Assembly (NCBI GenBank): GCA_016713245.1
Contig: JADJPM010000004.1
Coordinates: forward strand, 2,790,001-2,854,000
Source: Verrucomicrobiaceae bacterium
GTDB taxonomy: Bacteria; Verrucomicrobiota; Verrucomicrobiia; Verrucomicrobiales; Verrucomicrobiaceae
DNA length: 64,000 bases
Reading direction: 5' to 3'
Program-made: the position numbers and the translations under genes
Shown here: positions 18,114 through 27,900 of the stretch, piece by piece
Layout: each line of letters starts with the position of its first letter
Numbering within the stretch: the first letter of the stretch is position 1
The notes under the pieces: model-generated
Seen by the model: the letters and a program-made list of their open reading frames with translations, nothing else
What the model was told of the DNA's origin: nothing
Databases searched by the model: none

Positions 18114-18518
18114 ATGGCTGACGAAGACGATCTCCCCGCCACGCCCCGCATCTCCGACGCCGAATGGACCGTCATGAAGGTGCTCTGGGAACGCGGCACC
18201 AGCACGCTCGGCGATGTCGTGCGCGAACTCGAAGGCCGTCTGCATTGGAAACCGCGCACCGTGCAGTCCCTCATCCGCCGACTCACCGAAAAAGGCGCGC
18301 TCGCCGTCGAGGCCGTGGGCCGCGAGTTCCGCTACACGCCCGCCGTCGATCAAAACCACTGCCAGCTCGAAGAAAGCCGCAGTTTCCTCGACCGCGTCTT
18401 CAACGGTCGCCTCACCCCGTTCGTCGCCGGCCTCATGGAGCGTGAAGAAGTCTCGAAAGACGACCTCGCGGCTCTTCGTGAGGTGCTCGCTCAAGCCGAG
18501 AAGAAACTCAAAAAGTAG
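18114..18518 (+). CDS. blaI: BlaI/MecI/CopY family repressor
   Basis: This 134-residue winged-helix repressor is usually inactivated by proteolysis triggered by a membrane M56 peptidase. The DNA-binding half includes ISDAEWTVMKVLWERG and KPRTVQSLIRRLTEKG. The C-terminal dimerisation helices contain LREVLAQAEKKLKK. Length fits the family (~120-140). Two operators lie just upstream, and the M56 peptidase gene begins 81 bp downstream. Despite the BlaI name, verrucomicrobial members of this family need not control beta-lactamase, and none is seen here. Confidence 0.93.
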   Translation: MADEDDLPATPRISDAEWTVMKVLWERGTSTLGDVVRELEGRLHWKPRTVQSLIRRLTEKGALAVEAVGREFRYTPAVDQNHCQLEESRSFLDRVFNGRLTPFVAGLMEREEVSKDDLAALREVLAQAEKKLKK

Positions 18519-18599
18519 CTGACCCGTCCCCAACCCGCGTCAGCGCCCATTTTCCAATTTTCAGTTTTCAGTTCTCAATTTTCAGTCCCCACCCGCGCC

Positions 18600-20291
18600 A
18601 TGACCTCCGAAGCCCTTCTCCACTGGCTCCAGCGCACCTCCCTCGAAGCCAGCCTCCTCATCCTCGCCGTGCTCGGCCTGCGCCTGATGCTCGGCACACG
18701 TCTCAGTCCCGCGTGGCGCATCGGCCTCTGGATGCTCGTCGGAGCAAAGCTGATGCTTCCGGCCTTCATCCCGGCTGGATTTGGCCTTGGAGCGCTCTGG
18801 AAGGACCCAAGGGACACAAACGACAAAAGTGACCTCATGATCACCCACAGCGTCGCTTTGGTCCCTTCAGTCCTTTCCGTCCCTTCCTCCTCTCCAAACA
18901 CCTCCACACCCGCGCCCCTTCCTCATTCGTCATTCGACCTTCGTCATGCCGCGCTGGCGGCCTGGATCCTCGGCACCCTCACCGTCCTTGCCGCCGCGCT
19001 TCTCCGCCAGCGCCGCTTTCAACAGCATCTCTCCACGCTCCCCATCGCCGACGATCCGCATCTCTCATCCCTCATCACCCATCTCTCATCCCAAGCCCGC
19101 GTCCCCACGCCGCAGATCGTCCTCACCGCTCCCGGCACCACGCCCGCGCTCGTCGGCCTCCGCCAGCCGAAAATCCTCCTCCCATCCGATTGGCACGCTC
19201 GTTTCACCGACCGCAGCCTGCGCCACGTCCTGCTTCACGAGTTGCTCCACGTTCGTCATCGCGACCTCCTCTGGAACTGGGCCGCCACCGCCGTGCAGGC
19301 GCTGCATTGGTTCAATCCGCTCGTGTGGTTCGTCGTGTCACGCTTCCAGGCCGATCGCGAGCTGCGCTGCGATGCTGGCGCGCTCGCCATCCTCGCGCCG
19401 TCCGAGCGACTCGACTACGGCCACACGCTCCTTCGCATTCAGGAAACCTTCTTCGCACCACCGGCCATTGCAGGGTTGGCTCCATGTGTGCGCAACCATC
19501 CCACCCTGCGTCAACGCATCCTCATGATCGCCACCCCGACCACCCGCCAGCCCGTCATTCAGGCCCTGCTCGTCCTCTCGCTCAGCGTGCTGGTCGGCTA
19601 CTCCTTCACCACCGCCCGCGCCGCCGAAAAAGAAGTCCCGCCCAAAGTCCGCGAAGGCTCCACCACCGCAAAACCGTCAACAGAGTCACCACGGTCAACA
19701 GAGTCCCCCAAACCCGCCATGCGTGAAAGTGAGGCGGGCACTCCTGCCCGCCAAGGCGACCGCGAATCCGGCACACCCTCCGCAGAGCGTGAAGGCGGCA
19801 AACCCAGCGCCGAACGCGATGGCACCCGCAAACCCGGCCCCCGCGATGGCGAAGGCGAAAAGAAACCGGGCATGCGCGATGGCGACAAGCCCCGCACTGG
19901 CAAACGCGATGGCGAAAAACCACGCACCGGCTCCCGTGATGGCGAAGGCATGAAAAAAGGCGGTGAACGCGATGGCGAGGGCCGCAAGCCCTCCGCCGAA
20001 TCCGGCCAGAAGCCCCGCAAAGGCTCCGAAAGTGATGCGGGCACTCCTGCCCGCAGTTCCGGCGAAACCCTCACCCTCAAAGTCATCGACGGCGGCGACA
20101 CCGTCCTCATCGGCGACGAAAAAGTCCCCATGAACCGCCTCCGCGGCTTCCTCAGCACCTTCCTCCCCGACCACCCCGGTGCCAAAGTCGAAGTCACCGG
20201 CAACGACGACACCCCGCTCAAAGCCCTCCACAACACCGTCGATGCCGTCCGCGACAACGGGAACAAGAATGTGGGCATCAAGGCGGAGTGA
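18600..20291 (+). CDS. BlaR1-like M56 peptidase with ExbD-like C-terminus
   Basis: This is a 563-residue membrane protein. Residues 1-345 form an M56 (BlaR1/MecR1) peptidase with about four membrane helices, the zinc motif HELLH at 213-217 and ELRCDA at 254-259. A final membrane segment near 320-340 leads out of the membrane. Residues ~345-487 are a low-complexity, charged linker with many RDGE/RDGD units. Residues 488-563 resemble the periplasmic domain of ExbD/TolR (VLIGDEKVPMNRL, then DDTPLKALHNTVDAV, then NVGIKAE). No penicillin-binding sensor domain is present. Two copies of a palindromic DNA element lie in frame in the linker, encoding AGTPAR. The BlaI-type repressor upstream is the expected substrate. 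The ExbD likeness is by eye. Confidence 0.85.
   Translation: MTSEALLHWLQRTSLEASLLILAVLGLRLMLGTRLSPAWRIGLWMLVGAKLMLPAFIPAGFGLGALWKDPRDTNDKSDLMITHSVALVPSVLSVPSSSPNTSTPAPLPHSSFDLRHAALAAWILGTLTVLAAALLRQRRFQQHLSTLPIADDPHLSSLITHLSSQARVPTPQIVLTAPGTTPALVGLRQPKILLPSDWHARFTDRSLRHVLLHELLHVRHRDLLWNWAATAVQALHWFNPLVWFVVSRFQADRELRCDAGALAILAPSERLDYGHTLLRIQETFFAPPAIAGLAPCVRNHPTLRQRILMIATPTTRQPVIQALLVLSLSVLVGYSFTTARAAEKEVPPKVREGSTTAKPSTESPRSTESPKPAMRESEAGTPARQGDRESGTPSAEREGGKPSAERDGTRKPGPRDGEGEKKPGMRDGDKPRTGKRDGEKPRTGSRDGEGMKKGGERDGEGRKPSAESGQKPRKGSESDAGTPARSSGETLTLKVIDGGDTVLIGDEKVPMNRLRGFLSTFLPDHPGAKVEVTGNDDTPLKALHNTVDAVRDNGNKNVGIKAE
19727..19753 (+). repeat. palindromic repeat inside M56 gene, copy 1
   Basis: The core is GCGGGCA, a four-base loop and TGCCCGC. 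Read in frame it encodes EAGTPARQ. All 27 bases are identical to part of the CRISPR spacer at 652-687. It resembles short dispersed palindromes that enter linkers of proteins in this phylum. Confidence 0.75.
20030..20054 (+). repeat. palindromic repeat inside M56 gene, copy 2
   Basis: This has the same core as the copy at 19727, with one base changed near its left end (GATGCGGG instead of GAGGCGGG). It is also in frame, encoding DAGTPARS, and marks the junction between the repetitive linker and the ExbD-like domain. Confidence 0.75.
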
Positions 20292-20313
20292 CTCAGTTCA
20301 ATGCCCAAAAGTC

Positions 20314-20784
20314 ATGAGACCAAACGATTTCGTTGTTGAGTCATTCGTAGGCGCGTTGCCGCTAAAATTCTTGATGACTCAAGCCGAAGTCGAAAGCGTT
20401 TTGGGGCCAGCAGATCGAGTTGGGACCAACTGGAAGAAGGAACCGTGTTGGAGTTACTATGGCAGCCCTGATCTTAGCCTTGGATTCGACCTCAACACCA
20501 AACTCTTGAGTCACATCGGAGTTGGTAAAACCTCAGCTCTCACTTTTGCAGGTATCGATTTGTTTAATGACCCAGGCGCTCTTCACTTACTTCTGAGAAA
20601 GCACAATGCATTCTTATGGGTTGGATTTGTGGTCTTAAATGAGATCGGCTTAGCGTTTGCCGATTGGGGCGAGAAGGGATGGGATAGAACAGCAATCGTT
20701 GTGTTTCCAAAAGGCTCCTGGGACAAAGCTATCAGTAACGGAAAACCTTTCGGCATCGCCGATCTGGAAGGCACGCAATCCTAG
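20314..20784 (+). CDS. hypothetical protein, 156 aa, lower GC
   Basis: I do not recognise a family with certainty. The protein starts MRPNDFVVESFVGALPLKFL and seems cytoplasmic. It has a segment (MTQAEVESVLGPADRVG) that resembles small proteins with a SmpA-like or immunity-protein-like fold. The base composition is visibly more AT-rich than the flanking genes, suggesting transfer. It sits between the M56 gene and the pectate lyase gene, 12 bp before the latter. No signal peptide is seen. The ATG at 20314 is 22 bp after the M56 stop. Confidence 0.7.
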   Translation: MRPNDFVVESFVGALPLKFLMTQAEVESVLGPADRVGTNWKKEPCWSYYGSPDLSLGFDLNTKLLSHIGVGKTSALTFAGIDLFNDPGALHLLLRKHNAFLWVGFVVLNEIGLAFADWGEKGWDRTAIVVFPKGSWDKAISNGKPFGIADLEGTQS

Positions 20785-20796
20785 ACCAACTAACAC

Positions 20797-22329
20797 ATGC
20801 TTCGTCATTCCTTCCTCATTCTGATTTCGTCCTTCGTCATTCCGTCGCTCGCGACGGCCGCGACACCTGCCGAAGTCACCGCCGCGGCGATCAAAGCCGT
20901 CACCTTCTACCACGCCCACGCGGCGGCCCACGGCGGTTACGTTTATCGCTACAGCGCCGACTTCACGCTGCGCGAGGCCGAGGGCATCCCCGGCCCGGAC
21001 ACGATCTGGATTCAGCCGCCGGGCACGCCTGCGGTCGGCATGGCGATGCTGGATGCTTACGAGGCCACGAAGGACGCAAAATGCCTCGCCGCCGCCGTGG
21101 AGGCCGCGCGATGCGTTTCGCGCACGCAGCTCGCTTCGGGCGGTTGGGACTACTCGGGCCATTTCGATGCCCAAGGCCGCGAATCGAAGCATTACTGCCG
21201 CAAAGCCGATGGCACGGCCATTCCACGCACGCAGACCGCCACGCGCGAGGCTGGCTGGCACAACTGGAGGCGTCAGGACAAGAAAAACTACGCCACCTAC
21301 GACGACGATGTCTCGCAGGCCGCCACGCGCTTGCTCGTGCGCGTCGATCACGCGCTCGGGGGCAAGGACGCCGAGCTCAAAGACGCTGCCGACTTCGCGC
21401 TGCGCACGATCATGATGACGCAGTATCCCGCCGGTGGTTGGAGCGCGAATTTCGACGACGCGCCCACCTTTCCGCCGCCCGTCGAAAAGTATCCCATCAA
21501 GCCCGCGAACTACCCGCAGGACTGGCCGCGCAAGTGGCCGAAGGACTTCAGCGGCTGCTACGTGCTCAATGACAACACGCACGCCACCTTGATGAGCACG
21601 CTGCTGCTCGCCTGGCAGCTCCGTGGCGATGCTCAATACCTCGAGGCCGCCAAACGCGGCGGCGACTTCCTCCTGCTCGCGCAGATGCCCGATCCGCAGC
21701 CCGCCTGGGCACAGCAATACAACGCCGACATGCAGCCCGTGTGGAGCCGTCAATTCGAGCCCACCGCCATCAGCGGTCGCGAAAGCCAGGCCGCGATGTG
21801 GGCGCTGCTGAAGCTCGCCGCCGCCACCGGCGACAAAAAATACCTCGCGCCCGTCGCCAAGGCCATCACCTACCTCCGCACCGTGCTGCTGCCAGGCAAC
21901 AAGCTCGCCCGCTTCTACGAACTGAACACCAACAAGCCCCTCTACTTCGAGCGCGGCCCCGGCGGCAAAGGTTTCGAGCTCACCTACTCGGACGCCAAAG
22001 CCTCCTCCAACTACGGCTGGGTCTGGGACAGCGAACTCGACGCCCTGCAAGCCGCCGGCAGCCAGATCGCCCGAGGCGAGCCCGTCACCTTCCCCCGCAC
22101 CGAAAAAGAACGCTGGTCCTCCCCGCCCACCGACGCCGACATCGCCACCATTTTAAAAGAACAAGCCCCCAACGGCTCCTGGCCCATCACCGACGACGAC
22201 CGCGGCATCATGCGCGACACGAACGGCAAAAAAACCAAACCCACCGGCGGCGTGATCTACAGCCTCGACTTCGTCCAAAACGTCAAAGCCATGAGCGCCT
22301 GGCTGAAAGCCAAAGGAGGCGTGAAATGA
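20797..22329 (+). CDS. pectate lyase, PL10 family
   Basis: This is a 510-residue secreted polysaccharide lyase that cleaves polygalacturonate by beta-elimination. The signal peptide spans about residues 1-22 (SLATAA). The catalytic region matches Pec_lyase/PL10: TYDDDVSQAATRLL, the QYPAGGWSANFDD block, the NDNTHATLM block, then QMPDPQPAWAQQYNADMQPV and FEPTAISGRES, which are hallmark segments with the catalytic arginine in GRES. Length is longer than minimal PL10 domains (about 330) because of an N-terminal extension. Its signal peptide region is encoded by a run of CGTCATTC-type repeats that also occur at 18920-18950 and 41002-41139. The gene is followed by two inverted-repeat elements. Confidence 0.92.
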   Translation: MLRHSFLILISSFVIPSLATAATPAEVTAAAIKAVTFYHAHAAAHGGYVYRYSADFTLREAEGIPGPDTIWIQPPGTPAVGMAMLDAYEATKDAKCLAAAVEAARCVSRTQLASGGWDYSGHFDAQGRESKHYCRKADGTAIPRTQTATREAGWHNWRRQDKKNYATYDDDVSQAATRLLVRVDHALGGKDAELKDAADFALRTIMMTQYPAGGWSANFDDAPTFPPPVEKYPIKPANYPQDWPRKWPKDFSGCYVLNDNTHATLMSTLLLAWQLRGDAQYLEAAKRGGDFLLLAQMPDPQPAWAQQYNADMQPVWSRQFEPTAISGRESQAAMWALLKLAAATGDKKYLAPVAKAITYLRTVLLPGNKLARFYELNTNKPLYFERGPGGKGFELTYSDAKASSNYGWVWDSELDALQAAGSQIARGEPVTFPRTEKERWSSPPTDADIATILKEQAPNGSWPITDDDRGIMRDTNGKKTKPTGGVIYSLDFVQNVKAMSAWLKAKGGVK

Positions 22330-22347
22330 AGCGCGGCAGCCGCGTGA

Positions 22348-22525
22348 CCGTAGGTCGGATGTGTTCGGCGCAATGGACATCGCTGACACTCAAAGTGACC
22401 TTCGCCGAACTATCCGACTGGATCGTGGGCGTTGGAGCCAGCCATATCCATCGAAGCCGGATAGTTTGGCGAAGGATGTCGGAGATGTTGCCACGCCTTC
22501 TCCGCCAAACACATCCGGCCTACGG
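22348..22525. repeat. inverted-repeat element A (MITE-like), 178 bp
   Basis: Outer arms at 22348-22370 and 22503-22525 match as inverted repeats over 21 of 23 bases, starting CCGTAGG. Inner arms at 22399-22417 and 22457-22475 match over 17 of 19 bases, starting CCTTCGCC. The two arm sets also resemble each other (GGAT...TTCGGCG). It has no coding capacity for a transposase, so it would be a non-autonomous element or a large structured RNA. Confidence 0.75.
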
Positions 22526-22535
22526 ACTGCCCTCC

Positions 22536-22816
22536 GAGCCGGAGGCTCGAAAGACATTAGCCGGTGGTGAAACGAGCGCAGCGAGTGAGAACCACCGGAC
22601 CACGCCGCCACACCCACGTTTCACATTCACCGCGTCCTGGAAGGACGCGAGAAGCCAGCGCCAATCCCACGCAACCCTCATGGCCGAACCGTTCCCTTCT
22701 CGCGCCCTTCCAGGGCGCTCTCTTGATTCGGTGGACGTTTCTCGTTCTAGATCCGGTGGTTCTCGCTCGCCAAGCCTCGCTTCACCACCGGCTAATTTCT
22801 CGCGAGCCTCCGGCTC
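22536..22816. repeat. inverted-repeat element B, 281 bp
   Basis: Outer arms at 22536-22602 and 22752-22816 are inverted copies (about 85% by eye), each opening with a perfect GAGCCGGAGGCTC block and containing a GCCGGTGGTGAA stretch. Between them lie two small hairpins (GCGTCC/GGACGC near 22633-22649 and GCGCCC/GGGCGC near 22706-22722). The right arm ends four bases before the apparent signal peptide of the DUF1549/DUF1553 protein, which therefore lost its native start region. Confidence 0.75.
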
Positions 22817-24752
22817 GACGCTGAAAAACCTCTGCGCCGTTCCCATCTCTGCGGTGGTCCTTCTTCTGGCCTGCTTTTCCCTTCAAGCCGCCGAGAAATA
22901 CGACAACCCCACGCCCTGGTCCTACCAGCGTCTCCAGCGCCCGGCCATTCCGGCCACGAAAGACACCGCGTGGCCGAAAGACGACCTCGACCGCTTCATC
23001 CTCGCTCGACTCGAAACAGAAAACCTCCGTCCCATCAGCGATGCGTCACGGGCGACGCTCATTCGCCGTGCGTCCTTCGATTTGCGCGGCCTGCCGCCCT
23101 CTCAAACCGAGATCGAAACCTTCCTCCGCGATCCCGCCCCCGATGACATCGCCTTTGCAAAGGTCGTGGACTCCTTCCTCCAATCCGAACGCTTCGGCGA
23201 GCGCTGGGCGCGGCATTGGCTCGATGTCGTGCGTTATGCGGACAGCGTCGGTCGCGTGTGGAATGCACCGTTTCTGTATGCCGCGCGGTATCGCGATTGG
23301 GTGATCGACTCCTTGAACGAAGACAAACCCTACAACCGCTTCGTTGCCGAGCAGATCGCGGGTGATTTGCTCCCAGCCACAACCGTGCTGCAGCGCCGCG
23401 ATCAAATCGTCGGCACCGGCATGCTCGCGCTCGGCAGCATGAACGTGCAGGAGGGCGACTACGAGCAATACCTCCTCGATCAGGTCGATGACCAGATCGA
23501 CGTCGTCGGTCGTGCTTTTCTCGGCCTCACGCTCGCCTGCGCACGCTGCCACGATCACAAAACCGAGCCCGTCACCATGCGCGACTACTACGCGCTCGCC
23601 GGCATCTTTTACAGCAGTCGCACGCTCAGCGGCACGCCGAACCGCAACCACGGCGTCGCTGGTGGTTACGTCAGCCCCGAGGCGCTCGTCGATCTGCCCA
23701 CCGAGCTCGATGAAGCCGTCGGCCCGCCGCAAAAACTGCCCGCAGGCATCCACTCGATGGATGACATCCGTGAGCTCGGCAATCCGAAGGAAACCATTCG
23801 CTACGACCACGATCCGCACTTCTGCATGGGCGTCATCGACGGCGAAATCAAAGACTGCGAGATCGCCATCGGCGGCGATCCGCATGATCGCGATACCGCG
23901 CCGAATCGCGGCGAATTGAAACTCCCCGCCTTGCCACCGATGCCCAAAGTGCCCGCGCAAAGCTCCGGCCGCCTCGAATTCGCCCAATGGCTCACGCAGC
24001 CCACCCATCCGCTCACCTCACGCGTCATGGTGAACCGCCTCTGGCAGCATCTTTTCGGCGAAGGCCTCGTGCGCACGCCCGATGACTTCGGTATCACTGG
24101 CGCTGATCCCTCGCATCCCGAGTTGCTCGACCATCTTGCCATCCGTTTCGTCACGAACGGCTGGAGCGTGAAGAAAATGATCCGCGAGATGATGCTGAGC
24201 CGCACCTACCGACTCGCCACCACCGGCAATCCCGAGCATCCCGATGCAGGCAACAAACTGCGCTGGCGTCAGAACCCGAAGCGCCTCGAACTCGAACCAC
24301 TCCGCGACACACTCCTGCAACTCGCCGGACAACTCACCTTCGACCGCCCCGAAGGCATCCAAGTCGCCGGCACCGGTGGCAAAGGCCGTCACGGCGTCAC
24401 ACGCGGTCTGCTCGGCATCGAAGAGCCGTATCGCACGATTTACCTGCCTGTCGTGCGCGACAACATCCCCGAACTCTTCAGCACCTTCGACTTCCCCGGC
24501 CCCACCCAAATCAAAGGCCAGCGCGATGTCACCACCGTCGCCCCACAGGCCCTGTTTTTCATGAACAACCCCTTCGTCGAACAACTCGCCGCCGAAATCG
24601 CCGACAAGGCCGGAAAAGACACGAAAGCCATCTACAAGCTCATTTTGGGCCGCGATCCGACTTCCGAAGAAATCACCGACGCACGCGATTTGGACGACCA
24701 AACGCTTGTGCAGGCACTTCTGGGCACGGCGGAGTTTCGATATGTTTTTTGA
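22680..24752 (+). CDS. DUF1549/DUF1553 protein, start uncertain
   Basis: This is a planctomycete/verrucomicrobial-type secreted protein with an N-terminal DUF1549 domain (WPKDDLDRFILARLE, then RRASFDLRGLPPS, then the CARCHDHK motif with a CxxCH pattern) and a C-terminal DUF1553 domain (HPLTSRVMVNRLWQHLFGEG, RTYRLA, QALFFMNNPFV). The first ATG in frame that does not run far upstream is 22680, but it lies inside element B. The true signal peptide seems to begin at a CTG at 22821 (LKNLCAVPISAVVLLL), four bases after element B. The original ATG was probably lost or altered when element B arrived. Such proteins usually pair with DUF1501 proteins, but the only DUF1501 genes here are distant. Function is unproven; the CxxCH motif is a family feature. 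Confidence 0.82.
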   Translation: MAEPFPSRALPGRSLDSVDVSRSRSGGSRSPSLASPPANFSRASGSTLKNLCAVPISAVVLLLACFSLQAAEKYDNPTPWSYQRLQRPAIPATKDTAWPKDDLDRFILARLETENLRPISDASRATLIRRASFDLRGLPPSQTEIETFLRDPAPDDIAFAKVVDSFLQSERFGERWARHWLDVVRYADSVGRVWNAPFLYAARYRDWVIDSLNEDKPYNRFVAEQIAGDLLPATTVLQRRDQIVGTGMLALGSMNVQEGDYEQYLLDQVDDQIDVVGRAFLGLTLACARCHDHKTEPVTMRDYYALAGIFYSSRTLSGTPNRNHGVAGGYVSPEALVDLPTELDEAVGPPQKLPAGIHSMDDIRELGNPKETIRYDHDPHFCMGVIDGEIKDCEIAIGGDPHDRDTAPNRGELKLPALPPMPKVPAQSSGRLEFAQWLTQPTHPLTSRVMVNRLWQHLFGEGLVRTPDDFGITGADPSHPELLDHLAIRFVTNGWSVKKMIREMMLSRTYRLATTGNPEHPDAGNKLRWRQNPKRLELEPLRDTLLQLAGQLTFDRPEGIQVAGTGGKGRHGVTRGLLGIEEPYRTIYLPVVRDNIPELFSTFDFPGPTQIKGQRDVTTVAPQALFFMNNPFVEQLAAEIADKAGKDTKAIYKLILGRDPTSEEITDARDLDDQTLVQALLGTAEFRYVF

Positions 24753-24761
24753 ACCGATCCA

Positions 24762-24843
24762 TTTGGTAGAAAAATTGTGGGTAGAAAAATTATCCCTGAA
24801 GTCAGAGCTCTGAAATTTTTCTACCCCAAATCTTTCTACCAAA
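24762..24843. repeat. long AT-rich inverted repeat between genes
   Basis: Arms at 24762-24791 and 24814-24843 pair over 27 of 30 bases (each with GGTAGAAA-type blocks). The loop contains the perfect 12-base palindrome TCAGAGCTCTGA. It lies 10 bp after the stop of the DUF1549/DUF1553 gene and could act as a transcription terminator or RNA stabiliser, or be a member of a dispersed repeat family. Confidence 0.75.
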
Positions 24844-24940
24844 ACCAATCCCATGACCACCAATCGCTCGTGCAATAGGCGCTCGGACAAAAACGTCGCT
24901 TGCTTACATCTTGTAAGCTCGATTAAAACCTGATGAAGTT

Positions 24941-27900
24941 ATGACGGAACGTTTTCTTACAATTCTCGCGGTTGCCATGCTCGGAACTGGCAATCTGGCC
25001 GCGCAATTCAGTTCGCCACCGAGTGCTTCTGTATCGGTTCCCAATGCTAAGCACCGTGAGACACGCCCGGCCATTGTCACACCGAAGGCGTTGCGAAGCA
25101 ACTCTTCGCCATCATCGGCCAGTCTCAGTTCTTTTGCCGGGAAATATGTGGGCGACTACTCATTGATAGGTGGGATTGCCAGTTACAGCTTTATCCAGTT
25201 AGATTTCAATGCCGCAGGCCAGTTGGTAGATTGCTTCGGTTCAGGAGGGCGTGGAGGCTTTGGCCGCCCTTCTTTCTCGGGCTCGGTTGCTTCCAGTGGA
25301 TACATCTCCTTCTCCACAGACTTTCCCGGCGAGCATGGTGAATGGAGGGGCACAGTGATGCAGGGTGGCGGTGGAGCGAGTGGGATTGTTACCCTGACCT
25401 ATACCGATGGCCGACCGCCAGTGGGAGGAACATGGCAGACAGTCAAAGGTATTTTTGCTTTGGAAGCCAATCCCGAGGCTCTTGTCTCGGACCCCGTCGA
25501 TACCGCGACTGGTGCCTATTACACCGAACACACACTCCTGAAACAGAACTGCCCGGCTGGCCTTGAGTTCACCATTCAATACCGCTCAACACTGCGTGCG
25601 ACAGGTCCTCTCGGGGTAGGATGGGGACACAATTTTGAAACCCGAGTCGATGAAATCAATGCCGGCCAGACGCTGATCTTCAATTGGAATCAGAACCGAC
25701 GAAACTACTTCGAACGTGTGGGCTCGACGAGCACCTACGCCACCACGGACCGGGCGATGCGCTATGACACGCTTACCAAGAACGGCAACGGCACCTACAC
25801 CCTCCTTCGCGCCGACCAGTCACGCATGGAATTCAACACCGCAGGTCGGCTCACGCAGCGGCTCAACAAGCATGGGCAGGCTATCAATTTGACTTACAAT
25901 GGCTCAAACCAGCTCATCACCGTGACGGAGGCCATTTCAGGGAAGACTTTCTCCTTCTTCTATGATGCCAATGGCCGGGTGCTATTGGTGACCGACACGG
26001 CGGGCCGGCGTGCCGAGTTTTCTTACTCGGGGGCGGATACACTTTCGGGCTGGGCGATCAGGCAGGCGCAGGACGGACTGATTTTCGCGGGGGAACTTTA
26101 CTCGTATGACACTGCTGCCCGCCTGAACGCAGCCTTGGACTGGGATGGGGTGCTCTTCCTCGCAAATACCTACGACGAAGCAGGCCGAGTCATCACGCAA
26201 GATGATTCGCGTTCAGAGACGCCGCTCACCAAGTTCGAATATGATGCCACCAGCACGGCGGGTCGTCTCATCACCCGGGTTACGGACCGCAATGGCAAAC
26301 TGCTCATCTACACCTTCGACACGGCCTACCAGCTCCTCTCGATGACCAATGGCAATGGGGAGACGACCAGCCACACCTATGACGGAGATGGCAACCGGCT
26401 CTCCACCACGGATGCCCTGGGGCGAACGACCTCCTTTGGCTACGATGTGCGGGGGAACCTTACCTCCACTACCGATCCGGCCAATGCCGTGACGACCCTG
26501 GCCTACGATGCTCGGAACAACCTCACGCAGATCTCCAATGCCGCGCTGAAGACCACCACCTTCAGCTACGATGCCAGCAACAACCTGCTCGCTGCCACCA
26601 ATGCGCTGAATCAGACGGTTACCACGGCTTACAACGCCAATAGCCTGCCGACCCAGCGCACCTCAGCCCGCAACGGCATCACCACCTACAGCTACACGGC
26701 GGGCCTGCCCACCAGCGTGACGGACGCCAACAACAACACGACTACGATGGCCTTCGATGCGGCGGGACGTCTCTCCTCCATCACGGATGCCGCCGCCAAG
26801 ACGCGCACCTTCACCTATGATGCGTCCGACAGCATTCTGACGGCCAGGGACCCACTGAACAACACCTTCACCTACACCTATGACAAACGTGGCCGGAAGC
26901 TCACGGAAACAAACCCGCTCAACCAGACCGCCACCTTCACCTATGATGGCAATGGCAACCTCAGCACCCGCACCGATCCGCTGGGGAATAAGACGCGGTT
27001 CTTTTATGACAGCGAGGACCGCCTGGCCCGCATCCTGGACCCGCGCGGTGGTGTCACCGACATGATCTATGACTCCGCTGGACGCCTCGTCGCCATGTCC
27101 AATCAGGTCGGCCAGACGGAGACACTGCGCTACGACGCCGCTGGGAATCGCACCGCCAGCGTGGATGCACGGGGCAACCGTACGCGCACGACGTATGACA
27201 ATCGCAGCGTCGCCACAGCCGTCGAAGATCCTCATGCACGGAAGACGCTCGTGAGCTTCGACAACCTGCGCCGCCTCACCCAGTCCACCAATGCACTGGG
27301 TGAGATGCTCCAGATGGCCTATGACGACCTGGACCGGCTCGTGTCGGTGACGGACCCGCTCAATCAGGTGTCAAGCCAAAGCTTCGATGCCGATGGGAAC
27401 CGCACCACGCTCACCAATGCGCGGAATGCCACCACCAGCTTCACCTTTGATCTCGGCGGACGCCTCACAGGCGTCACCGTCCCGGATAACCGCACCACAG
27501 GCTACGGCTACAATTCGCGTGACCTCCTCAGCACCGTCACGGAGCCCTCCGGGCAGCAGACGACCTTGACGTATGACGATTCAGGCCGCCTCACTCAGTC
27601 GGTTGATCCCGTTGGCACTATCAGCTACGGCTATGATGCCGCCAGCAGGCTGCTCACCGTGACACAGGGCGCGGCTACGATCACTCGGGCGTATGATGCG
27701 GCAGGCAGGCTCACCCAGTTCACGGATGCAGCAGGGAACGTGCTGAAGTATGCCTATGACAGCGCGGGGAACCTTACAGTCCTCACTTATCCGGACAACA
27801 AAACGGTGACTTACGCCTACGATGCCGCCAACCGGCTCATCACCGTCACCGACTGGGCCTCCCGCGTCACCAGCTACACCTATGATGCGGATGGACGGCT

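Noticed and set aside
20650..22050. A 466-residue minus-strand ORF over the pectate lyase
   Set aside because: Antisense shadow with no conserved motifs; PL10 on the plus strand is supported.
23538..23565. CxxCH motif in the DUF1549 protein suggesting a cytochrome
   Set aside because: CARCHDHK is a conserved family motif of DUF1549 and is not evidence on its own for heme binding.
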